DNA from: Myxococcus stipitatus
Lineage (GTDB): Bacteria > Myxococcota > Myxococcia > Myxococcales > Myxococcaceae
Length of the DNA: 64,000 nucleotides
Direction: 5' to 3'
NCBI RefSeq assembly: GCF_037414475.1
Contig: NZ_CP147913.1
Span: forward strand, 6,570,001 to 6,634,000
Below the pieces are notes generated by a model, which saw only the letters and a program-made list of their open reading frames with translations, was not told the origin of the DNA and did no database searches. Positions 1-8,237 of this stretch are shown here, piece after piece. Each line of letters opens with the position of its first letter. Within the stretch, counting starts at the first letter, position 1. The position numbers and the translations under genes are program-made.

Positions 1-54
1 AACACTCGCGCCCTGGGGGGCCAGAATGGTGAACCTGGAGGGCTGGTTTGCCAT
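1..54 (-). CDS. Possible 5' end of a gene running off the left edge
   Basis: Reading leftward from an ATG at 54, the frame stays open to the window edge (18 codons, beginning MANQPSRFTILAPQGASV) with mostly G or C at third positions, as in the neighbouring genes. No clear Shine-Dalgarno precedes it. If real, the gene diverges from the glycosyltransferase at 527. The product cannot be named from so short a piece, and this may be a chance frame. Confidence 0.3.
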   Translation of the reverse strand, partial: MANQPSRFTILAPQGASV

Positions 55-526
55 TCCACAACCATCCCGCCGAGGTCCCAGGCACGACAGCCCTGCAGCC
101 AATTCGGGACCCCGCCGCGGAATGGGACCGCGCGTTACGCTCGTGTCAGGGGCAGGACGCCACATCGGCGCGCCCCCTCCACGGGGTGAAGAGGCACGGC
201 TGATTATAGGGCGGCGATTCCACGGGGGGAGGCTCCCCCCCTCCACGCGAGGGGTATTGAACGCCTGGAGGGTTTCCCAGGCGCCCGCCGTCAGGGGATT
301 GTCTGGTGGCTGTGGGGCGGCGTCTCCGTTCGCTCCACATGTCGGGGGCGGCCAGGCGAGCGGGCTCGGCCCAAAGGGTGATACCTTCGCTGGCTTGTGC
401 ACGCTGCTGTCGTGGGGGGGCGCGCGAACGGCGCGGCGAGCGGGCATCGGACGTGGGCTTCGCTAAGGGTGAAGTCCCGGTCATCGGCTTGGCTTTGGGC
501 CGTGCCTGCGTATCCTCCCGCGCGAC
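55..526. other. Intergenic region without a supported gene
   Basis: Open frames here are short, arginine/proline-rich and typical of chance frames in GC-rich DNA. The one local structure is a compact inverted repeat at 224-240 (GGGGGG-AGGCT-CCCCCC, 6 bp stem, 5 nt loop). It has no T tract, so it is at best a weak hairpin. The region presumably carries the promoter of the gene at 527, but no convincing -35/-10 pair is visible. Confidence 0.6.
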
Positions 527-2110
527 ATGGCGACCGCCCCTACTTCCGTCTCTCATCCATCGTCCCCCACGCCGAGCCTGGCGGCGGTCCCTTCACCCTC
601 ACCCGAGCCGAGCACGCGCTGGTTGGTGGGGATGCTGTTGGTGGTGGCCCTGTTGCCGCGGCTGCTGGTGTTCGTGGGCAACGAGAACCTGTACGGCGAC
701 GCGGTGGTGCGCACGGAGCTGGCGGAGCGCTGGCTGCGCTCGCCGCACCTCATCACCGCGTATGGGGATGGCGCCTACCAGTTCGGCCCGCTGCACATGT
801 ACCTGGTGGGCGTGGCGTTGTCGGTGCTGGACAGGGAGGTGGCGGGCCGCGCGGTGAGCCTGTTGTTCGGCGTGCTGTCGGTGGTGCCGCTGTTCGCGCT
901 GACGCGGCGGCTGTTCGGCTGGAGGGCGGGGGTGGTGGCCGGCCTGTCCTTCGCCGCGTGGGGCATGCATCTGCAGTTCTCCACCACGGCGGGCAGCGAG
1001 GCGGTGTCGCTGTTCTTCATGCTGGCGGCGTTCGCGCTGTACGCGGAAGGGGTGGACGAGAACCGCTTCCTGCCCCTGTTCCAGGCGGCGCTGATGCTCA
1101 ACCTCGCGTGTGCGCTGCGCTACGACGCGTGGATGTACATCCCGTTGCTATGCGTGGCGCTGCTCTTCAGCAGCCAGGACAAGGTTGCGTCCGTGACGCG
1201 CGCGGTGGGCTTCGGTCTGGCGTGCCTGCCGTTCCCCTTGTTGTGGATGCAGGGCAACGAGCTGATGCATGGCGACCCGTTCTTCCCGCTGAAGGCGGTG
1301 GAGGACTTCCACCGGGGCTGGGTGCTGTCGTCGGCGGGGTCCGGTCTTGCCATTGGATGGCGGTTGCAACAGTTGTTCTTCTGGCCCGGCGTGGCGCTGC
1401 TGACGTTGTCGCCAGGGGTGGCGTTGTTGGGGATGTGGGGGATGGTGAAGGCGTGGAAGCAGCGGCCGGACACGCGCTGGCTGGTGGCGGCGGCGGTGTT
1501 GCCCACGCTGTACTTCACGTTCCGGGCGGTGGTGCTGGCGAACTTCGTTCCGCTGGGGCGCTTCACGGTGACGCAGCTCTCGGTGCTGCCGGTGTTCGTG
1601 GCGGTGGGGTTCGGGGCGCTGATGAGCGCGCGCAGTGAGGGGGCTCGCAAGGCGCTGGCGGGGGTGACGGCGGTGCTCGCGGTGGTGTTGCCCGTGGCGG
1701 TGGGTTTGTTCACCTTCCGCGCGGACGGGCGTCTGCAGGACACGATGCGGCCGGTGAGCCCCACGTCGACCAACCCGCGGCCGGTGATGCAGGTGGCGGA
1801 CTTCGTGAAGGCGGAGGTGGCTGGGAAGGGGGGCTCACTGGCCCTGGATGACGACCCCAGCTACATGGACCTCCAGGTGGCGTTCTTCTCCGGGCTGTCG
1901 GAGGAGCGCATCGCGCGGGTGCGGTGGGACACGTTCCGCAAGCGGCTGGAGGAGGCTCGGCCGGAGGTGCTGGTGCGCTTCGACCAGGGCAACCTGGTGA
2001 AGGATGCCGGGGTGAAGGTGGAGGGGCGCACGTTGACGTTGGATGGCGTGGCCTATGAAGAGCTGGACGGCTTCACGGCGCCGCTGCACGTGTATCGCCG
2101 CCGCCCGTAG
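527..2110 (+). CDS. GT39/PMT-like integral membrane glycosyltransferase
   Basis: A 527-residue polytopic membrane protein. After a Ser/Pro-rich N-terminal tail (residues 1-30) comes the first hydrophobic segment (about 32-50). It is followed by a luminal-type loop with acidic residues (YGDAVVRTE, about residue 55), where GT-C enzymes such as ArnT and protein mannosyltransferases place their catalytic acid. Roughly ten more hydrophobic segments alternate with short loops, and a soluble tail of about 120 residues follows (from about 405). The family transfers sugars from polyprenyl-phosphate donors on the outer face of the inner membrane; donor and acceptor are unknown here. The gene is alone on its strand and converges on ruvX. 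GT-C membership is fairly safe, the specific reaction is not. Confidence 0.75.
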   Translation: MATAPTSVSHPSSPTPSLAAVPSPSPEPSTRWLVGMLLVVALLPRLLVFVGNENLYGDAVVRTELAERWLRSPHLITAYGDGAYQFGPLHMYLVGVALSVLDREVAGRAVSLLFGVLSVVPLFALTRRLFGWRAGVVAGLSFAAWGMHLQFSTTAGSEAVSLFFMLAAFALYAEGVDENRFLPLFQAALMLNLACALRYDAWMYIPLLCVALLFSSQDKVASVTRAVGFGLACLPFPLLWMQGNELMHGDPFFPLKAVEDFHRGWVLSSAGSGLAIGWRLQQLFFWPGVALLTLSPGVALLGMWGMVKAWKQRPDTRWLVAAAVLPTLYFTFRAVVLANFVPLGRFTVTQLSVLPVFVAVGFGALMSARSEGARKALAGVTAVLAVVLPVAVGLFTFRADGRLQDTMRPVSPTSTNPRPVMQVADFVKAEVAGKGGSLALDDDPSYMDLQVAFFSGLSEERIARVRWDTFRKRLEEARPEVLVRFDQGNLVKDAGVKVEGRTLTLDGVAYEELDGFTAPLHVYRRRP

Positions 2111-2128
2111 TGGGGTGGGCGGGGCTGG

Positions 2129-2145
2129 GGAGCCCTCAGGGCTCC
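2129..2145. terminator. Hairpin between convergent genes
   Basis: A perfect 7 bp stem (GGAGCCC / GGGCTCC) with a 3 nt TCA loop lies between the stop of the glycosyltransferase (2110) and the last codons of ruvX. The ruvX stop codon is the loop itself. Position suggests a bidirectional transcription barrier, but there is no T tract on either strand, so intrinsic termination is uncertain. Confidence 0.35.
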
Positions 2146-2597
2146 GAGTCGTCGTAGTCGTCGTCCGCGTGGTAGGCGGCCTCCGCGGGGCGGTGGGCGT
2201 CCAGCCAGCCCTGGAGGATGAACTGCGCGGCGACCTGGTCGATGACCTCCTTGCGGCGGGCGCGGCTGACGTCCGCCTCCAGGAGGGTGCGGGTGGCGGC
2301 GACGGTGGAAAGGCGCTCGTCCCAGAGCTCCACCTGGACGCCCAGGGACTGGGCCACGGTGTCCGCGAACTTGCGTGAGGCCTCCGCGCGCGGGCCCTCC
2401 GAGCCATCCATGTTGAGCGGCAGGCCGATGACGACGCGGTCCGCCTCGTGCTCTCGCGCGAGGGTGGCGAGCGCGGCGAGGTCCGCCTTCAGCGAGGTGC
2501 GCCGGATGGTGGTGACGCCCTGGGCGGTGAGCCCCAGGCCATCCGAGACGGCCACCCCGATGGTCTTGGTTCCAAAGTCCAAACCCAGGGTACGCAT
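2136..2597 (-). CDS. ruvX: RuvX/YqgF family putative pre-16S rRNA nuclease
   Basis: 153 residues, the normal length for this family. The N-terminus LGLDFGTKTIGVAVSD is the RNase H-fold signature with the first catalytic Asp. The second motif GLPLNMDGSEGPRA and the third WDERLSTVAA are both present. YqgF proteins act in the cytoplasm in maturation of the 16S rRNA 5' end and were earlier described as putative Holliday junction resolvases. The start at 2597 gives the canonical N-terminus. The gene is transcribed leftward alone and converges with the glycosyltransferase. Confidence 0.93.
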   Translation of the reverse strand: MRTLGLDFGTKTIGVAVSDGLGLTAQGVTTIRRTSLKADLAALATLAREHEADRVVIGLPLNMDGSEGPRAEASRKFADTVAQSLGVQVELWDERLSTVAATRTLLEADVSRARRKEVIDQVAAQFILQGWLDAHRPAEAAYHADDDYDDSEP

Positions 2598-2787
2598 GCG
2601 GCCGGCACCTTAACCGCATCCTCCATCGCGGACCGCTGGTCCGATGTGGGGGACATGCGGTGGTTGTCAGTCTTGCTAACCGGTGGAATTCGCTTGGGCG
2701 GCACTCGCGCCCCCTGCCGGCATCCCCGCTGCAAACCGGGTCTCCCATCGCGCGGCACACCTCTCAATCCGCCGCGTGGGAGGTCGC

Positions 2788-4314
2788 ATGGTGGATTTCT
2801 TGAAAGGCGCGACGAGCCTGCTGGCGGGGAACGGCACGGAGGGCGTGGGCGCGGACGGCGCGAGTGATGCGCGGGGGCTGCCGCCTCTCATCTCCAACTC
2901 CATCAAGACGGTGGCGGGCGTCTCGACGGGAAACGTGTTGTTGGCGGCGAGTGGCGCGATGGGGGTGGCGGATGAGCTGAAGAAGAACCCGCCCGCGAGG
3001 ACGGAGTACTCGGCCGGGAAGGTGACGCCTTCGAAGCAGGCGGAGGGGTATGCGCCGGCAGCGTCTCTGCTTGCCGCGGCGGCCAGGCCGCTGGACCCGA
3101 AGATGTTGGAGTACGAGGCCGCCCTGAAGATTCTGGAGGCGAACTTCGACCAGTTGGACCTGGCGGACGGGAAGAAGTCGGGGTCGCTGTCGAAGGAGGA
3201 GCTGCGCCGCGTGTCGAATGACGCGAGCTTGTCTCCTCAGTTGCGGAGCGCGGCGCGCTTCATGATGGAGAACACGGCGCTGTTCGAGCGGGTGGACTCG
3301 AGTGGGGTGGGCTCGCAGCTCTTCTCGTTCATCGGGGCTTTGCACAACGACGACCGCATCAAGTTGTCGGGGATTCGTTCCGAGCTGAAGCGGGTGCGTG
3401 AGGAGTTCGCGCGCTACGGGAGGCCCGAGGCTCCGCGGACGCCTCCGAAGTCGGAGCCGGAGACGTGTCCTCCTTCGCCGGGCACTCGTCCTCCGACGAC
3501 CGGTGGGCCGAATCCGGGGACACGTCCTCCGACGACGGGTGGCCCGACGACTCCGGGCACGCGTCCTCCAACGACCGGTGGGCCGACGACTCCGGGGACG
3601 CGTCCTCCGACGACCGGTGGGCCGAACCCGAGGCCTGGGGGGACAGAAGGGAGCAAGCCGCCCACGTCGAAGGACCCGGACTTCGGTGAGTACCTCGATG
3701 CGGTGAGAGTGCTTCGCGACAACTGGGGGACGTTCGATACGGCGGTGGGGATGAAGGATGACCGGGTGTCGCGGGAGAACATGGTGGCGCTGCTGGAGAA
3801 CCCGGCCGTGTCATCGACGCTGAAGCGCGCGGCGCAGTTCTTCAAGGACCACCCTGAGTACTTCGGCCGGTTGGAGATGGCGGCGGGGCTGGGGAGCCGT
3901 GACGGTGTCATCGGGCCGGGGGATGTGAAGGCGGAGCTCGAGCGGTCCGGGGGGACGAAGTCGAGCACGTCGCGCGAGAAGGGGACGACTGTGCGGTCCC
4001 TCGTCGACAACCCCAACATGAGCATCGAGGACAAGGTGCAGGCCATCCTGGGGGCCATCTCCACCGAGACGGACGACGAGATTCTGGAGGTCATGGACCA
4101 GATGGCGAGCGCGGGGGAGGACCGCGCGGCGTTGGGCACGTCGGATGCGGACAAGAAGGCGGCGGCGAAGCTCGATGGGGACATGCGGCAGTTGGAACTG
4201 CGGCTTCAGCGGCTCATGGAGAAGCGCAAGGCGATGTTCGACCTGATGAGCAACATGTCCGCGAAGTTCAACGAGATGGCGAAGACGGCCATCTCCAATC
4301 TGCGCAGCGCGTGA
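2788..4314 (+). CDS. HrpF/NolX-like type III translocator-type protein
   Basis: 508 residues from the ATG at 2788, chosen because GGGAGG lies 4-9 bases upstream; the frame opens earlier without a site. The layout is: an N-terminal region with small and hydrophobic residues (1-60); a helical module (about 121-205); a hinge of four GTRPPTTGGP-type repeats (about 232-282); a second copy of the module (about 301-386); and a charged, coiled-coil-prone tail (about 410-508). Both modules follow the same plan: acidic EF-hand-like loop, then LS..LR.AA.FF....F.RL, then ..DGxI...D..xEL. This is the pattern of HrpF/NolX translocators of plant-associated type III secretion systems. The next gene encodes an LcrH/SycD-type chaperone 9 bases downstream, as expected for a translocator. 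No other secretion gene is in the window. Assignment is by eye. Confidence 0.5.
   Translation: MVDFLKGATSLLAGNGTEGVGADGASDARGLPPLISNSIKTVAGVSTGNVLLAASGAMGVADELKKNPPARTEYSAGKVTPSKQAEGYAPAASLLAAAARPLDPKMLEYEAALKILEANFDQLDLADGKKSGSLSKEELRRVSNDASLSPQLRSAARFMMENTALFERVDSSGVGSQLFSFIGALHNDDRIKLSGIRSELKRVREEFARYGRPEAPRTPPKSEPETCPPSPGTRPPTTGGPNPGTRPPTTGGPTTPGTRPPTTGGPTTPGTRPPTTGGPNPRPGGTEGSKPPTSKDPDFGEYLDAVRVLRDNWGTFDTAVGMKDDRVSRENMVALLENPAVSSTLKRAAQFFKDHPEYFGRLEMAAGLGSRDGVIGPGDVKAELERSGGTKSSTSREKGTTVRSLVDNPNMSIEDKVQAILGAISTETDDEILEVMDQMASAGEDRAALGTSDADKKAAAKLDGDMRQLELRLQRLMEKRKAMFDLMSNMSAKFNEMAKTAISNLRSA
3481..3630 (+). repeat. In-frame Pro/Thr/Gly repeats inside the translocator-like gene
   Basis: Four copies of a 30-36 base unit encoding GTRPPTTGGP with NP or TTP spacers. 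They separate the two helical modules and should form an extended flexible hinge. The copies are nearly identical at the DNA level (CGTCCTCCGACGACSGGTGG), so copy number may vary between strains. Confidence 0.85.
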
Positions 4315-4323
4315 GGGGGGCCC

Positions 4324-4848
4324 ATGGGACGCGTCATCAAGCATGAAGCAGCGGAGGCGGTGCGAATGGAGAGCGGGGCGGTGCGGCGGATGCGGTCCTT
4401 CGCGCGGGGGGAGGCGACCTGGGCGGAGGTGGAGGGGATGACGTTCGAGGAGGCGAAGGCCATCGCGCAGGTGGGCTGTGATCTGGCGGCGGCGGGGCGG
4501 TTGGAGGAGGCGCGCATCCTCTTCGAGGGGTTGGTGGCGGGGAACCCGAGGGATGCGGGGGCACACGCGGCGCTGGGCACGGTGTACCAGCGGTTGGGGC
4601 GACTGGAGGAGGCCATCGCGGAGTACAGCGCGGCGCTGGCGCGGGACGCGGCGCATCCGGTGGCGTTGGCGAATCGGGGGGAGTTGTACCTGCGCAAGGG
4701 GGAGCGGCAGGGCTTCACGGACCTCTCCAACGCGGTGGAGGTGGACCCGCATGGGGAGACGGCGGCGGGGCGGCGGGCCCGGGCGCTGGTGAAGGCCATC
4801 ACGTTGGTGGCGGTGGAGAAGCTGAAGGAGGACTCGCAGCAGTCGTAG
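4324..4848 (+). CDS. LcrH/SycD/CesD-type TPR chaperone
   Basis: 174 residues, close to the usual 160-170 of class II type III secretion chaperones. A short N-terminal helix is followed by the family-like opening WAEVEGMTFEEAKAIAQ, then three TPR units (GCDLAAAGRLEEARILFE; AALGTVYQRLGRLEEAIAEY; ANRGELYLRKGERQGF). In this family the TPR groove binds the N-terminus of the cognate translocator and keeps it soluble in the cytoplasm. The gene starts 9 bases after the HrpF/NolX-like gene, clearly in one operon. A generic TPR protein is the alternative; length, architecture and neighbour favour the chaperone reading. Its last codons (EDSQQS) form the first unit of the downstream repeat array. Confidence 0.6.
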   Translation: MGRVIKHEAAEAVRMESGAVRRMRSFARGEATWAEVEGMTFEEAKAIAQVGCDLAAAGRLEEARILFEGLVAGNPRDAGAHAALGTVYQRLGRLEEAIAEYSAALARDAAHPVALANRGELYLRKGERQGFTDLSNAVEVDPHGETAAGRRARALVKAITLVAVEKLKEDSQQS

Positions 4849-5460
4849 CGGGAGGTGGGGGCGTCGTCGGCGCCTGGTGATGGGGATGGGGTGGTGGACT
4901 CGCGGCAGTGGGGGGCGAGGGGCGCCGGTGATGGAGGTGGCTGTAGTTGGGGGAAGTGCTGCCGGCGCTCGGTGATGGGGCTGGGGTGGAGGACTCGCGG
5001 CAGTGGGGGCGAGGGGCGCTGGTGGTGGAGATGGCAGTCGCTGGGGGAAGTGCTGCCGGCGCTCGGTGATGGGGATGGGGTGGAGGACTCGCGGCAGTGG
5101 GGGCGAGGGGCGCTGGTGGTGCTTGGTCATCGAAGAAATGCCGCGATGGCCGTAGCAGTGAGCGAGGGGAGTGCTGTCGGCGCTTGGTGGTGAGGATGGT
5201 GGTGAGGATGGTGGTGGTGGACTCGCCGTGGTGGGGGCGAGGGGGCGTCGACGGCGCTTGCGGATGAGGGCTGTGAAAGAGCCCGGAACTGCGAGTGCGA
5301 GGGTGTCAGCCGTGCTTGGTAGTGGGGATGGTGCAGGAGGACTCGCGGCACCGGTGGTCGAGCGTGTGAGGGGGCGGATTCACGGCAGCCACGGTCGGGC
5401 GCGCCAAGGGGGCCGTCAGCGTCTGACGGCGGCAGGTGTGGTGAATGAGGACTCGCTGCC
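4830..5460. repeat. Imperfect tandem array starting in the chaperone gene
   Basis: Seven occurrences of a core GGACTCGC begin at 4830 (inside the last codons of the chaperone gene), 4896, 4991, 5085, 5219, 5339 and 5449. Units 2-4 are well conserved with a 94-95 base period. They share GGCAGTGGGGGCGAGGGGCGC and GGGGGAAGTGCTGCCGGCGCTC with the following GTGATGGGG. Later units decay and lengthen. The rest of the interval to the M48 gene at 5675 holds fragments of the same words (for example GGAAGTGCTTCCGGCG near 5530) and no supported gene. Frames across it are chance readings of the repeat. Confidence 0.75.
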
Positions 5461-5674
5461 CCAGGAGTTGGCGGTCAGTTGGTCGTAAGCGGGGCGTCAG
5501 CGGCGCCGGGGAACGGCGACGCAGTTGAGGAAGTGCTTCCGGCGCCGGTTGCTGGGAGTGGAAAGAAACGCTGCCGGATCTCGGGGGAGTGTCTCGGCGG
5601 CGGGCTGTCGGTGGGTGGGCTCAGGTGAAAGGGGATGGGAGAACGGGAGCCCACCTGCCGGCCGCTTTTTCGAG

Positions 5675-6868
5675 TCAAGGTTGAGGCAGGCTGGCCAATC
5701 GCTCTGCGATGGGCGGATGGCTCATGCCCTTGAGGACGACCCAGCGCGGAGGCTGCGGGTCCATTTTGTTGACGCGCGCGGCCTTCACGAGCATCCGGCG
5801 GAACGCTTCGGTGTCGTGAGTCAGTCGCAGGGCGAAGCGGTCCGCTTCGCGCTCACGCTCACGCGAGAACGTCCCCGCGATGGGCCCTCCCACGAGCGAC
5901 ACGACGAACAGGATGAGAGAGAGCAGGGGCAAGGTCCGGATGTCCGCGAAGCGCGTCGTCCCGAACCAGCCCCGCGCGGAGGCTCTGCGCAACAGCCGGT
6001 CGATGGCGAAGAGCAGCGCTACCAGCGCAAGCGAGGACGCGATACGGCCGGGCCACTTGGGCTCGTGGATGTGGCCCGCCTCGTGTGCCACGGCGGCGAG
6101 CACCTCCTCCTCACTGAGCTCCTGGATGATGACGTCGTTGAGGACGATGGTGCGCGTGGGCCCCTGGCCCGCGAAGTACGCCTGAAGCCTGCGAGACGCG
6201 ACGGAGGTCTTCTCGACCAGCACGTCGGAGAAGGGGATGTCCGCCTGGGTCATCAGCTCCGTGATTCGCGTGCGCAAGGTTCCCGGAGGCAGGGGCTGTT
6301 GTTCGAAGTAGAGGCGGCTTCGATACGGGTCCAGCGCGGCGGAGACGAGCATCAGCAGCGCGACGGGCACCCCGAGAATCCACCACCAGTGGCGCGTGCG
6401 GCGAGCAAGCCCGTACATGCCGATGACCAGCGCCGCGATGGCTAACGCCCCCATCAAGTGGCCTTTGAACAGGTCCCACGCGAAGGCGGCAGGCGTGTAG
6501 TTGGACATGCCGTACCGGTGTTCCAGCGTGTACGCGAACCAGACATCCACCGGCGTGTAGATGAGCTTGACGAACAAGTCCGTCATCAACGCGAAGATGA
6601 CGGCCGCCCCCCAGCCCGGCTCGCCCCACAGCCGGTCCATGGCCCGAAAGAAGGCGCGGCTGACGGGCGCGGTGCGAAGGAACCCAAGCCCTCGCTCCAG
6701 TCCTCCCGCGGCCGTCGTGGCCCATCGGAAGAGGGGACTGACGAGGACCCCGAGGAGCAGGGCCAACAGGAGCATCTTCGCGAAGGGGTCCACCGCCGCG
6801 CGGACGTAGTACGGCAGGTGGTACGCGTGAATCTCCGCCAGTTGCTCGGGCGTGAAGAGGGGCTCCAT
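5675..6868 (-). CDS. M48-family (Ste24/HtpX-like) membrane zinc metalloprotease
   Basis: 397 residues. Several N-terminal membrane segments (about 28-50, 85-105, 138-155 and 165-185) precede the peptidase domain. The zinc motif is HEAGH (about residue 262) and the downstream ligand region is EREREADRFAL (about 337-347), which together define M48 gluzincins. The N-terminal topology and the PVDVWFAYTLEHRYGMSN stretch resemble Ste24-type CAAX proteases rather than the shorter HtpX. It is an integral inner-membrane protease probably acting on membrane or membrane-proximal substrates. The gene runs leftward, 61 bases after the TPR lipoprotein gene, and could be its operon partner. Confidence 0.88.
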   Translation of the reverse strand: MEPLFTPEQLAEIHAYHLPYYVRAAVDPFAKMLLLALLLGVLVSPLFRWATTAAGGLERGLGFLRTAPVSRAFFRAMDRLWGEPGWGAAVIFALMTDLFVKLIYTPVDVWFAYTLEHRYGMSNYTPAAFAWDLFKGHLMGALAIAALVIGMYGLARRTRHWWWILGVPVALLMLVSAALDPYRSRLYFEQQPLPPGTLRTRITELMTQADIPFSDVLVEKTSVASRRLQAYFAGQGPTRTIVLNDVIIQELSEEEVLAAVAHEAGHIHEPKWPGRIASSLALVALLFAIDRLLRRASARGWFGTTRFADIRTLPLLSLILFVVSLVGGPIAGTFSREREREADRFALRLTHDTEAFRRMLVKAARVNKMDPQPPRWVVLKGMSHPPIAERLASLPQP

Positions 6869-6929
6869 GAGGAAGCCCCAGGCTACGCCGCGAGGCCCCT
6901 GGCTGCCCAGTCAGCCTCGTGCCACGAAC

Positions 6930-8093
6930 TCAGGAGTGCGGGTCATTCTCGGTGGCGGGTGGGATGGGGACGGGCTCACCCTCCGCGTCGGCCAGGAGCA
7001 GTGCCTTCACCTTGGCGAGGCTCTCACGCGTCCGGTCCACGAAGCTGCTCTGTGAGCCGATGCGCTCGGCCGTCTCCAGGGTGCGCTCGTAGATGTTGAT
7101 GGACTTGGTGAGCAGCACCCGGATCTTCTTGCGCAGCTCCTGCCGGTAGACGACGGCTTCCTCGGCGTTGAGCTCCGCGGGCGCGGGCGAGTTCACCATA
7201 CGCGCGTAGAGGTCTTCGTAGAGCGCCCCAATCTGCGAGCCCGCGGCCGTGGCCCAGTAGCCGTTGCCGACGCGGATGGAGCGCAGGTAGTGCCCCTGCG
7301 CGGACAGCAGCAGCTCCGCCTTGTAGTTGAGGTCCTCGGCGAGCTTGTCGGCACCCTTGGCCGGATCCAACTGCACATTCTCGTAGTGCATCCGGTACAG
7401 CTCCCCCACGAAGAAGTGGGCCTGCGCGGGGAAGTAATCGTCCACCTCGTCCTTGTCCGTGAGGGCTTCGTACGCGGAGATGGCCTTGCGCAGCGTGGCT
7501 TCCGCCGCATCGGCGCGGCCCGCCTCCAGCTCGCAGATTCCCTGCTGCACCCGCGCCTCGATGCGGCGATTGAGGGGGAGGTCCTGGCGCTCGGCCAGCG
7601 TGGTCAGCAGCGAGACGGCCTCGTCATAGCGCTGCAGGTGGTACTGCGTCTCCGCCACGCGGAACGCCGCGTCCAGGGCGTCACCCTGTCCCTTGGCCGC
7701 GTCCGCCAGCTCGGAGAAGCGGTGCCACGCCTCTTCCCACTCCTTGAGCCGCTGATGGGAAAGCCCCGCGTTGTAGAGCGCCTGTCGCCGGTGCTGACTG
7801 TCGGGGTGGAAGTCCGCCAGCCGGCCGAAATAGCGCGCGGCCTGCTTGAAGTCGTTCGCGGCGAAGGCTGACGTCCCCTCGGCGAAGAGCTCCTCGTCGT
7901 TGAGCTTGTCCAGCTCCAGGTCCGCGGTCACCGTCACCGCGTCGAACTGGATTTCCTGTGTCACGGGCGCGGTCGCCGCGGAGTCAGACCCCGCAACGGC
8001 GCCTGTCGTCCGACACCCGGCGACCCCGAGCCCGAGCACCGCCAGCCACCACCATCGGCTCACCGACATGTATGTCCGCATGTTCTCCGCCAC
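6930..8093 (-). CDS. TPR-containing lipoprotein
   Basis: 387 residues if translation begins at the GTG at 8093, preferred because AGGAGG lies 9 bases upstream; an ATG four codons later is the alternative. The N-terminus is a lipoprotein signal (SVSRWWWLAVLGLGVAGC). The mature part has helical TPR-like repeats, for example FAEGTSAFAANDFKQAARYF, ALYNAGLSHQRLKEWEEAWH and AFRVAETQYHLQRYDEAV. It ends in a Pro-rich tail. Such proteins are envelope scaffolds; myxobacteria use similar ones in motility and envelope complexes, but I cannot assign this to a known one. It is followed by the M48 protease gene on the same strand. Confidence 0.8.
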   Translation of the reverse strand: MAENMRTYMSVSRWWWLAVLGLGVAGCRTTGAVAGSDSAATAPVTQEIQFDAVTVTADLELDKLNDEELFAEGTSAFAANDFKQAARYFGRLADFHPDSQHRRQALYNAGLSHQRLKEWEEAWHRFSELADAAKGQGDALDAAFRVAETQYHLQRYDEAVSLLTTLAERQDLPLNRRIEARVQQGICELEAGRADAAEATLRKAISAYEALTDKDEVDDYFPAQAHFFVGELYRMHYENVQLDPAKGADKLAEDLNYKAELLLSAQGHYLRSIRVGNGYWATAAGSQIGALYEDLYARMVNSPAPAELNAEEAVVYRQELRKKIRVLLTKSINIYERTLETAERIGSQSSFVDRTRESLAKVKALLLADAEGEPVPIPPATENDPHS

Positions 8094-8237
8094 GGAATGC
8101 GCCCTCCTGGAATTGCAACCTCCGGACAATGGGCTGCCCCTCGGAGTTCCCACCACGTGGGTGGGTGGGCCCAATTTAGTCCGTCCCCAGCGTCGGCGCT
8201 GCCCTGGCTGGCCCCCTGCCGGAAGGGCCGGGACTGA

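Noticed and set aside
26..466. 146-codon open frame at the left end
   Set aside because: Arg/Gly/Pro-rich, no domain, no ribosome site, and overlapped by equally long frames on the other strand.
4855..5193. Small open frame within the 94-base array
   Set aside because: It is a reading of the repeat unit (Gly/Trp/Arg-rich) that shifts frame between units, with no ribosome site.
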